Below are positions 1-5,047 of a DNA stretch of 6,733 nt, in pieces (the first letter of the stretch is position 1; each line of letters starts with the position of its first letter). This stretch comes from Nitrososphaerales archaeon TH5895 (GTDB taxonomy: Archaea > Thermoproteota > Nitrososphaeria > Nitrososphaerales > Nitrososphaeraceae). Made by a program: the position numbers and the translations under genes. The notes beneath the pieces were generated by a model. It made no database searches, had not been told where the DNA came from, and worked only from the letters and a program-made list of their open reading frames with translations. The stretch spans positions 1 through 6,733 of the forward strand of contig JAATVS010000431.1 of assembly GCA_014523695.1 (NCBI GenBank), written 5' to 3'.

Positions 1-2
1 GC

Positions 3-10
3 TTAAAAGT
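3..10 (+). promoter_or_regulatory. Possible TATA-like box upstream of aIF1
   Basis: The A/T-rich element TTAAAAG is centred about 31 bases before the aIF1 ATG. That distance suits an archaeal TATA box driving a leaderless or very short-leader transcript. The match to the consensus is weak, and the window edge cuts off any upstream BRE. Confidence 0.3.
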
Positions 11-37
11 AAGAATTGGAGAAATAACTATCAATAG

Positions 38-346
38 ATGGCGGTTATATGCAAGAAATGTGGCCTTCCCGACGATCTTTGTGCCTGTGGCGAATTGGAG
101 AAAGAGGATACAAGGATCATCGTTCGACTAGAAAAAAGGCGCTTCTCCAAGACAACAACTATGATTGAAGGTATAGATCCAAAACAAAGTGATGTTCAGA
201 GTATAATTAAGGAATTGAAGAGCAGATTTGCATGTGGTGGCACCGCGAAAGATGGGTTCATAATGTTGCAGGGTGACCATAGAGATGATGTTAAGAGCTA
301 TCTGCTTAAAATGGGTTTCAATGAGGCGGCTATTGAAGTTCAGTGA
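38..346 (+). CDS. Translation initiation factor aIF1 (SUI1 family)
   Basis: This 102-residue protein is the archaeal counterpart of eIF1/SUI1. The family binds the small ribosomal subunit near the P site and enforces correct start-codon selection in the cytoplasm. The N-terminus has a likely metal-binding cluster of four cysteines (C5, C8, C15, C17; CX2C-X6-CXC) around the GLPDDLC segment that is typical of archaeal SUI1 proteins. The SUI1 fold follows from about residue 25, with TMIEGID (41-47) and the family hallmark CGGTAKDG (66-73), then the QGDHRDDVKSYL helix. Length is normal and the reading frame is intact. The ATG at 38 gives the expected start just before the cysteine cluster. No Shine-Dalgarno site lies at the usual distance (GGAG at 18-21 is 16 bases away), so a leaderless or short-leader mRNA is likely. 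It converges with TFB. Family assignment is secure. Confidence 0.96.
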   Translation: MAVICKKCGLPDDLCACGELEKEDTRIIVRLEKRRFSKTTTMIEGIDPKQSDVQSIIKELKSRFACGGTAKDGFIMLQGDHRDDVKSYLLKMGFNEAAIEVQ

Positions 347-365
347 ACTGGCATACACTCGTTGA

Positions 366-374
366 ATTCTTTTT
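366..374 (+). terminator. T-rich tract after aIF1, possible archaeal terminator
   Basis: A pyrimidine tract ending in five T (370-374) lies about 20 bases after the aIF1 stop. Archaeal RNA polymerase can terminate at oligo-T tracts without a hairpin. The run is short, so the call is tentative. Confidence 0.3.
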
Positions 375-383
375 GAAAGGTGC

Positions 384-405
384 GGGTTCTCCTATGTGAG
401 AATCT
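384..405. other. Small hairpin downstream of aIF1
   Basis: GGGTTCTC (384-391) can pair with GAGAATCT (398-405) around a six-base loop. This makes eight pairs, two of them G-U if transcribed rightward. It sits 38 bases past the aIF1 stop and could mark a 3' end or an RNA processing site. A stem this short may also be chance. Confidence 0.3.
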
Positions 406-435
406 AGGCAGACTCGGTTCTGTCCCATAATGTGG

Positions 436-444
436 TATATATAT
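436..444. promoter_or_regulatory. TATA-like run TATATATAT in the intergenic region
   Basis: A nine-base alternating TA run lies mid-way between aIF1 and TFB. Read rightward it would place a transcription start near 465, just before an ATG at 470 that opens only 11 codons. No real gene lies downstream on that strand, so it would serve a small RNA or be chance. It is nearly palindromic, so direction cannot be told. Confidence 0.3.
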
Positions 445-596
445 TGGCCATTTCATTCCGGTCACCAGTATGGTAGGAAGAAAGTTTGGTATTTTAACTC
501 AATAGGCGGATCAGTATTACGTAAAGGTGGATTTAGGAGTATATTCAAGTATGTTCTTCAACCTCTTTCACTGCCTAAGCTAAACAGACTCCTATC

Positions 597-621
597 GCGC
601 CCTTCCGCATGAAGGTGACGC
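597..621. terminator. GC-rich hairpin between convergent genes
   Basis: CCTTC (601-605) and GAAGG (611-615) form a perfect five-pair stem with a five-base loop. It is extended, after a small internal loop, by GCG (597-599) pairing with CGC (619-621). It lies 37 bases past the TFB stop, and on the rightward strand is followed nine bases later by TTTT (630-633). It may mark transcript ends from either side. Hairpins are not the main termination signal in archaea, so the role is inferred. Confidence 0.3.
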
Positions 622-657
622 TCTGCCAGTTTTACTTACATGCAGAAATCAAACGAG

Positions 658-1572
658 TTACAACTTTAAATGCAGTTTCAATCCTTTGTACCTATTTCTA
701 ATTGTAACTTCCGTTACTCCGGCTGCTTCTGCGACATCTTTTTGTGTTTTATTCTCACCGTTCATCACGCACGCCACATATAATGCAGCCGCCGCCAATC
801 CCATAGGATCTTTTCCCGCAGATATTTTCCCTTCCTCTGCTCTCTTGAGGATCTCAAGTGCCTTTCTCTTTGTCTTTTCTGAAAGCCCTGCCTTACTTGC
901 GATTCTGGCCACACATTTAACGGGGTCGACAACCGGCATCTTCAAGTCAAGCTCCCTTATCAAAAGCCGATAACACCTTGCAACATCCTTCTTTTTGATA
1001 TTACTTGCATTAGCAATGTCCTTCAATGTCCTAGGCGTTTCGGTATCTCTGCATGCAGCGTACAGGGCAGCTGCAACCAGCGCTGATATGGATCTTCCTC
1101 TCACCAGACCCCTTTCCAGAGCCTTTCGATATACGTAGGCGGCCTTTTCTATAACAGCATCTCCAACTGCCAGCTTATCTTTAAGGCGATCGAGTTCACT
1201 GAATGCTTGCCTGAAATTACGGTCTACCGGCTCATGCACTTGGCTTCTGCTATCCCATGTTCGGAGTCTTTCGATGGTGCTTTTCATAGAAGCCGATAGT
1301 GGCTTACCAGAGGCGTCTTTATCGATAGGACCAATGATAGTAGCCAATCCCATATCATGCATTGCCAATGAGGTTGGCACACCTGCTCTACTCCTATCTT
1401 CATGCTCCTCCTTTGAAAAGGCTCTCCATTCTGGACCCATTTCTTCGATTCTTTCGGTTATAACAAACCCACAATTTCCGCAAAACATTTCTCCGCTAGA
1501 ATTATCTGTGACCATAGGGCCCTTTCCGCATCGAGGGCATCTTTCATTGAATAGAGTAATGTCTTTTACCAA
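658..1572 (-). CDS. tfb: Transcription initiation factor B (TFB)
   Basis: This 304-residue protein is the archaeal homologue of TFIIB. The family binds the TBP-TATA complex and the BRE element and recruits RNA polymerase. The N-terminal zinc ribbon has C12, C15, C31 and C34 (CPRCG and CGNCG). It is followed by the B-reader/linker segment with PEWRAF at 47-52. Two cyclin-like repeats follow, at about 115-206 (RGRSISALVAAALYAACR) and 210-300 (DPMGLAAAALYVACV). The second ends in a helix-turn-helix (TEVTIRNRYKGL, 287-298) that in the family contacts the BRE. Length and order are normal. The start is a TTG at 1572: an in-frame TGA lies nine bases upstream, no ATG or GTG occurs before the ribbon, and GGTGA lies six bases ahead. 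Archaea often carry several TFB paralogues; whether this is the main copy cannot be told here. Confidence 0.97.
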   Translation of the reverse strand: MVKDITLFNERCPRCGKGPMVTDNSSGEMFCGNCGFVITERIEEMGPEWRAFSKEEHEDRSRAGVPTSLAMHDMGLATIIGPIDKDASGKPLSASMKSTIERLRTWDSRSQVHEPVDRNFRQAFSELDRLKDKLAVGDAVIEKAAYVYRKALERGLVRGRSISALVAAALYAACRDTETPRTLKDIANASNIKKKDVARCYRLLIRELDLKMPVVDPVKCVARIASKAGLSEKTKRKALEILKRAEEGKISAGKDPMGLAAAALYVACVMNGENKTQKDVAEAAGVTEVTIRNRYKGLKLHLKL

Positions 1573-1578
1573 AGTTTT

Positions 1579-1583
1579 TCACC
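1579..1583 (-). promoter_or_regulatory. Shine-Dalgarno site GGTGA for TFB
   Basis: On the minus strand GGTGA lies six bases before the TTG start codon and matches the archaeal anti-Shine-Dalgarno core. It supports the non-ATG start, and it means the TFB mRNA has a leader. Confidence 0.55.
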
Positions 1584-1610
1584 AGAAAAATTGTCAGAAT
1601 ACCGCATCTA

Positions 1611-1638
1611 GTATAAATGTTTTATTCTTGTATATAAA
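1611..1638 (-). promoter_or_regulatory. TFB promoter region with two candidate TATA boxes
   Basis: On the minus strand TTTATATA (1638-1631) is a near-ideal archaeal TATA box; it would start transcription near 1608 and give a leader of about 35 bases. A second, weaker candidate TTTATAC (1617-1611) would start near 1588 and leave about 15 bases, still including the GGTGA site. The distal box fits the consensus better. No convincing purine-rich BRE is visible. Confidence 0.5.
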
Positions 1639-1715
1639 GTTATTCCTCTTAACCTATGATTCTTTACTTAGATTTGGAATTTTTACAACTATGATATAAA
1701 ACACCTAACGCTTTT

Positions 1716-1724
1716 ACTATAAAT
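1716..1724 (+). promoter_or_regulatory. TATA box upstream of a 20-codon ORF
   Basis: ACTATAAAT is centred about 25 bases before the ATG at 1745. This is close to the spacing expected for a leaderless archaeal transcript. It points away from TFB and could drive the small ORF, or a long leader for the downstream 131-residue gene. Confidence 0.4.
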
Positions 1725-1744
1725 CATTATTGTTTCTATATTTT

Positions 1745-1807
1745 ATGGAAAATGCACTAAATTATGACAATTTAGTCAATGCATTCAAACAACACACATC
1801 AAAGTAA
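1745..1807 (+). CDS. Possible 20-residue leaderless small protein or leader peptide
   Basis: ATG at 1745 opens 20 codons ending in TAA at 1807, giving a peptide beginning MENALNYDNL and ending in HTSK. It has no membrane segment and no cysteine, and I do not recognise it. What favours it is the TATA-like box at a leaderless spacing and its place in an otherwise non-coding stretch. Against it are its length, which chance can easily produce in AT-rich DNA, and its overlap with the inverted repeat at 1751-1785, which may be the real functional element. Treat it as a candidate only. Confidence 0.2.
   Translation: MENALNYDNLVNAFKQHTSK
1751..1785. repeat. Bulged inverted repeat, possible operator or RNA hairpin
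   Basis: Left arm AATGCACTAAATT (1751-1763) is complementary to AATTTAG (1769-1775) plus TGCATT (1780-1785). That is 13 pairs around a five-base centre, with a four-base bulge (TCAA, 1776-1779) on the right. It lies between the divergent genes, about 180 bases from the TFB start and 100 from the 1888 start. It could bind a dimeric regulator or fold in RNA. The pairing is seen directly; the role is inferred. Confidence 0.5.
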
Positions 1808-1887
1808 TATGAATCCTGATCACTTCGCCTGATGATAATGATATCTACAGTACAAATTAATATCGCGCCAATATGTAGCTAGTTATA

Positions 1888-2283
1888 ATGATACCAGAAG
1901 AGTTCGTTGGTCGTAGATTTCCCCGATCATATGGATATAGGATACCCCATTCTGAATTTATCGAACAGGCTGATCCGTCCTTACTTGATGTGAACGAATA
2001 TTCTAGTCGTGAAATTGGTATGAATCATTCAGAGAATGTTGCCATAAATAACACGAATCCTGATGAAGCTCAAGGACCTGAAATTGAGGGGAATACTCAG
2101 AAGTACGAGATTGGTACTCCAAAGTTGTTTCCAAACAGCTATACCCGCCGCATGGCAGCCGACCAAGCTATGATAGCTGAAGACATCAGAAAATATTTGT
2201 CAAGCAATCATGTAAATCCTCTCAGAAATTCCAGCTACTTTGGAAATCGAAGACGCTTGACAAAATCTTCCTTTTCGTTCTAA
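1888..2283 (+). CDS. Hypothetical soluble protein of 131 residues
   Basis: I do not recognise this protein. It has no signal peptide, membrane segment or cysteine. Residues 1-60 are polar with many Ser, Asn and Glu, and the middle (55-75) is acidic and probably disordered. Residues 85-105 (SYTRRMAADQAMIAEDIRKY) look like an amphipathic helix. The C-terminus is basic (GNRRRLTK) and rich in serine and phenylalanine. The ATG at 1888 is preceded by an in-frame TAG at 1876 and has no Shine-Dalgarno site, so translation may be leaderless from the weak A/T element near 1855-1863. It ends 55 bases before the solute-binding protein and reads the same way, so co-transcription is possible. The basic tail and helix would suit nucleic-acid or protein binding, but that is only a guess. 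That it is a real gene is likely, not certain. Confidence 0.55.
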   Translation: MIPEEFVGRRFPRSYGYRIPHSEFIEQADPSLLDVNEYSSREIGMNHSENVAINNTNPDEAQGPEIEGNTQKYEIGTPKLFPNSYTRRMAADQAMIAEDIRKYLSSNHVNPLRNSSYFGNRRRLTKSSFSF

Positions 2284-2338
2284 AATTCTCCCCTGCGTCC
2301 CTCTCATCTTGATGTAATTCTGAAAACTCGAATCAAGA

Positions 2339-4810
2339 ATGGAACTTAATTCATTTCTGCGAACTGAAATGGGGTTAATGGTGGGGCCTGGGAGAGATCC
2401 AGTTCTCACCATTCTTGCCCTACTTTCACTTGTTCTTCTGACTCCGGCTTTTGCTTCTGCTGCGGCGCAGAGCAATGGGACCGGCGCTTACATCGACGGT
2501 GTTAGATTCATTCAGTATCTAGACGACAATGTAGCTTTAGAGGAATTAAAATCAGGAAATCTGGATACTTATTATTTTAGAATCCCTCTAGAAGCGGCAT
2601 CTGAAATTAAGAATATTCCAAGCCTAAAAGAGTATGATAAACTTTCTGGATCTTTTGGATTACTTTTAAACCCTGCGCCATCAAATGACTCTGGCACGCT
2701 GAATCCCTTTTCATTAAGGGACGTCAGATACGCAATGAATTATCTAATTGACAGGGAATTTGTGGTTGATGAAATCCTAAAAGGCTTAGGAACACCTCTG
2801 TTGAGCCCGTTTGGAATTTTTTCAACAGAGTATTTTAACGTAATTGATGCATTGGAGTCCTCCGGACTAAGGTACAATCCTAGACTGGCCGACCAAATTA
2901 TCACAGCCGCAATGACTAAAGTTGGTGCCCTGAAGGAGGACGGGAAATGGGTGTTTAATGGGAAACCTGTGGGCATTTCAATCTTGATGAGAAGTGACAA
3001 CCAGCCTCTTAGATCGGTTGGAGAGCTAGTAGCCTCAGAGATGGAAAAGGCAGGATTTACCGTGAAGAGGAACTATGGTGACTTGAACAAGGCGAATACC
3101 GTAGTTTACGGCTCTGATCCTCAAGATCTTGGATGGAACATATATACCGAGGCATTTGGTGGCACTGGTGGTTTTGTGAAATACAACCCAGTGATCCCCT
3201 CACAAATGTACGCCCCATATTTCGGAAATATGCCGGGCCAGCAAAACCCCGCTTTTTGGAATTATGAAAATGACACCATAGACAAGATAACGCAGAGGAT
3301 TCAGTTCCTTAATTTTACTTCGGAAAAAGAGAGAAATTCACTTGTTAGAAATGCCACAGATTTAGGGGTACAGGAGGCAGTCAGAATTTTTATTGCACAG
3401 TTGGTCGATCCATATGTGGCATCTTCTGGGCTTACAGGTCTTGTAAATGATTTTGGTGCAGGTATCTCTAGTAAGTTTTCGCTGATAAATGCGCGAACTC
3501 AAGATCCTTCAAACACCTTGGACATCGGAGTCAAACAGATATACCAAGGAGCATGGAATGGAGTCGGTGGTTGCTCGGACCAGTATTGTAGAGACATCTC
3601 CTCAGCTTTATCCGATCCTGGTACCTTTCGGGATCCGTATACTGGAGAAGTAATACCAATGAGGACCCCTTGGTTAAATATAACAACAAAAGGTCCATTG
3701 GAAAAACTTGTTGTCCCCAATGATTCGATGAATTGGGATCCAATTTCAGAGCAATGGACAGGTCCAGGAAAGAATAACACTGCATTTACAGTCGTCAAAT
3801 ATGATAACCTTTATTCAAACTGGCACAATGGAATTCCGATGACGCCTGCAGATCTGCTATACCCTCAATATTTTGTCTTTGAGTGGGGGAAGGATACCGG
3901 CGATCCTGCTGATTTAACGAACGATCCAGAATACATGGCTGGCGTGGAGCCTGGTCTCCCTCTAATAAAGGGGATAAGATTCATCAATAATCAGACGGTA
4001 GAATCCTATGTAGACCAGTGGCATTTTGACGACAAGGAATTGGCAGGGACAGCGGGAGTCTGGGCAGGAGAGCCCTGGGAAATAACTGCTGCCAGCGAGA
4101 GGCTCGTTACATCAGGAAAAGCCGCTTTTTCAAGGGGTGAAGCTTCATCGAAAGACGTGCCATGGCTCTCGTTGATTGTCCCCTCCCATGCGGCAATGAT
4201 AAGAAATGAATTGGTTGCCATGAAAGCTGAGGGATTTATCCCTGCGCCACTTCGAGATTTTGTATCCTCTGAGGAGGCTATCAAGAGATATGATGCGAGT
4301 ATCAAGTGGATTAGTACCCACAATCATGCGATCATAGGTAATGGGCCATTCTACTTGGACTCGTATAATCCAGAAGGGAGAGTGATAACGCTGAAGGCAT
4401 CTAGAGACAGCTCTTACCCGTTCGAGAAGGGTCACTGGTCTCAGTACGAAACACCTAAGATCGCGTCGATTGATAAAGTAGCCGCGCCGAGGACCATAAT
4501 TGCTGGTCAGAGTCCACTTAAAGCAGATGTGACTGTCAGCGTAGCGGGTAAACCAACTCAAAATGCCTCTGTCTTTTACTTTATCTCTGATAAAGATGGA
4601 AGAACTGTAGTGTCAGGCAATACCTCAATATCAGATGGCAATGGCAAGTATTCAATAGAGATACCCGCGAACAAGACGGCTCTATTATCAACTGGTCCCA
4701 GTATTATGAAGATTTTTGCTATAAGTGATTCTGCATATAGACCCGATATCCAATCAACAACGCTCATTGCTGTCAATCCTTTGTCTGGACCTCGACAGCA
4801 ACAGGGGTAG
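2339..4810 (+). CDS. ABC transporter solute-binding protein, family 5 (DppA/OppA type), permuted, secreted
   Basis: This 823-residue protein should capture a ligand outside the membrane for the downstream permeases; peptides are the usual family ligand, but nickel and sugars also occur. Residues 22-42 form a hydrophobic signal segment with likely cleavage near AFASA-AA. Residues 50-385 match the second half of bacterial family members: VRFIQYLDDN, then a LKSGNLD motif, then LRDVRYAMNYLIDRE (126-140). Residues 390-700 match the first half: TLDIGVKQIYQGAWN, SNWHNGIPMTPADLLY (493-508), GNGPFYLDSYNPEG (667-680). A beta-rich Ig-like domain fills about 710-813. Bacterial relatives run to about 500-600 residues. 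The only cysteines are C412 and C417, and 12 N-glycosylation sequons are present. Methionines at 2369 and 2378 are alternative starts that shorten the n-region. The end at TAG 4808 is doubtful, because anchor-like sequence follows it. Confidence 0.9.
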   Translation: MELNSFLRTEMGLMVGPGRDPVLTILALLSLVLLTPAFASAAAQSNGTGAYIDGVRFIQYLDDNVALEELKSGNLDTYYFRIPLEAASEIKNIPSLKEYDKLSGSFGLLLNPAPSNDSGTLNPFSLRDVRYAMNYLIDREFVVDEILKGLGTPLLSPFGIFSTEYFNVIDALESSGLRYNPRLADQIITAAMTKVGALKEDGKWVFNGKPVGISILMRSDNQPLRSVGELVASEMEKAGFTVKRNYGDLNKANTVVYGSDPQDLGWNIYTEAFGGTGGFVKYNPVIPSQMYAPYFGNMPGQQNPAFWNYENDTIDKITQRIQFLNFTSEKERNSLVRNATDLGVQEAVRIFIAQLVDPYVASSGLTGLVNDFGAGISSKFSLINARTQDPSNTLDIGVKQIYQGAWNGVGGCSDQYCRDISSALSDPGTFRDPYTGEVIPMRTPWLNITTKGPLEKLVVPNDSMNWDPISEQWTGPGKNNTAFTVVKYDNLYSNWHNGIPMTPADLLYPQYFVFEWGKDTGDPADLTNDPEYMAGVEPGLPLIKGIRFINNQTVESYVDQWHFDDKELAGTAGVWAGEPWEITAASERLVTSGKAAFSRGEASSKDVPWLSLIVPSHAAMIRNELVAMKAEGFIPAPLRDFVSSEEAIKRYDASIKWISTHNHAIIGNGPFYLDSYNPEGRVITLKASRDSSYPFEKGHWSQYETPKIASIDKVAAPRTIIAGQSPLKADVTVSVAGKPTQNASVFYFISDKDGRTVVSGNTSISDGNGKYSIEIPANKTALLSTGPSIMKIFAISDSAYRPDIQSTTLIAVNPLSGPRQQQG
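4451..4777 (+). other. C-terminal Ig-like/beta-sandwich domain of the binding protein
   Basis: Residues about 705-813 alternate short beta-strand-like segments with turns: VAAPRTIIAGQSPLKADVTV, then NASVFYFISDKDGRTVVSG, then GNGKYSIEIPANKTA, then KIFAISDSAYRP. The pattern resembles the Ig-like or carboxypeptidase-regulatory-like folds often found near the cell-surface end of archaeal secreted proteins. It probably acts as a stalk between the ligand-binding lobes and the envelope. The fold is inferred from pattern, not from a search. Confidence 0.55.
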
Positions 4811-4927
4811 CAAAAGAAAATGCAATTATTATTATTGCTGTTCTATCCGTGGATCTTGCGCGGAAATAATGCCTTATCCAATTCCTTGCCAATCGTAGGT
4901 CAGGAAGATAGATCAAGATAGGTAGAA

Positions 4928-5032
4928 ATGACAACGGAATCTTTTTGGGGCTGTGAACAGTTCAATGATGCACCAGCCGCAGGCGCAACAGAATCAGCTA
5001 CACCATTTATAGATAACATCAACTCCAGTTAG
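4928..5032 (+). CDS. Possible 34-residue small ORF before the permease
   Basis: ATG at 4928 opens 34 codons to TAG at 5032, in the same frame as the binding protein and the permease. The peptide starts MTTESFWGCEQFNDA, continues with an Ala/Gly/Thr-rich stretch (APAAGATESATPF) and has one cysteine. It lacks a Shine-Dalgarno site, a signal peptide and a recognised family. The Ala/Thr-rich stretch resembles the low-complexity linkers near the anchors of archaeal surface proteins, so it could be debris from a longer binding-protein C-terminus. It may also be chance. Confidence 0.15.
   Translation: MTTESFWGCEQFNDAPAAGATESATPFIDNINSS
5006..5011 (+). promoter_or_regulatory. TATA-like box upstream of the DppB-like permease
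   Basis: TTTATA lies about 39 bases before the permease ATG at 5048 and would place a start near 5035, giving a leader of roughly 13 bases. It suggests the permeases may have their own promoter, separate from the binding protein. GGTGG touches the ATG directly (5043-5047), too close to act as a normal ribosome-binding site. Confidence 0.35.
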
Positions 5033-5047
5033 CCAGATGTTTGGTGG

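Larger units (their letters stand above)
347..657. other. Intergenic region between convergent aIF1 and TFB
   Basis: These 311 bases separate two convergent genes. I see no tRNA, rRNA, SRP RNA or RNase P signature. The longest open frame (430-612, 60 codons) has no recognisable product, and its ATG lies on top of a TATA-like run, so it is not called. The stretch holds a small hairpin (384-405), a TATATATAT run (436-444), and possible RNA pairings: 461-466 with 614-619, and 534-540 with 588-594. A GC-rich hairpin is at 597-621. A small non-coding RNA is possible but unproven. Confidence 0.5.
1573..1887. other. AT-rich divergent regulatory region
   Basis: These 315 bases separate leftward TFB from the rightward 131-residue gene. 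The left part holds the TFB promoter and leader. The centre has a rightward TATA box (1716-1724), a bulged inverted repeat (1751-1785) and a possible 20-codon ORF (1745-1807). The right part ends in a weak A/T-rich element about 29 bases before the ATG at 1888. No stable RNA gene is recognised. Confidence 0.6.
4811..5047 (+). other. 237 bp gap between binding protein and permease, with anchor-like frames
   Basis: The gap is long for neighbours in one ABC operon. The A/T-rich run at 4821-4846 codes hydrophobic residues in two frames. The -1 frame relative to the binding protein, open from 4792 to TAA 4869, gives VAKENAIIIIAVLSV. The same frame past the stop has ATG 4820 and runs 33 codons to TAG 4921, starting MQLLLLLFYPWIL. 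A further 34-codon ORF (4928-5032) is rich in Ala and Thr. A TATA-like TTTATA lies at 5006-5011. No RNA gene is recognised. Confidence 0.5.

Noticed and set aside
318..422. 33-codon leftward ORF starting from the CAT at 420s, near the TATATATAT run
   Set aside because: The TATA-like run is only about 13 bases from its ATG, which is wrong for a leaderless start. It also runs into the 3' end of aIF1 on the opposite strand.
411..430. T-arm-like CGGTTCTGTCCC suggesting a tRNA
   Set aside because: There is no acceptor-stem partner, anticodon arm or D arm at the required distances on either strand.
430..612. 60-codon rightward ORF between aIF1 and TFB
   Set aside because: Its ATG overlaps the TATA-like run, it has no ribosome-binding site, and the aromatic and basic product matches nothing I know.
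1806..1850. C/D box sRNA suggested by CTGATGATAATGATA
   Set aside because: The motif lacks the purine of a proper C box, and no matching D and C'/D' boxes are found at suitable spacing.
1808..2066. Direct repeat GAATCCTGAT (near 1810 and 2058)
   Set aside because: A single ten-base match in AT-rich DNA is within chance, and one copy is inside a coding frame.
2200..2475. Leftward 91-codon ORF across the start of the binding protein
   Set aside because: It is a shadow of the 131-residue gene and the binding-protein signal region, with no plausible product.
4145..4561. Leftward 138-codon ORF inside the binding protein
   Set aside because: It lies wholly antisense to a conserved part of the binding protein and has no family features.
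4808..4810. TAG read as pyrrolysine in the binding protein
   Set aside because: Pyrrolysine is largely limited to methylamine-using methanogens and some bacteria. The context here does not suggest one, and the GGGG slip or a true stop explains the site more simply.
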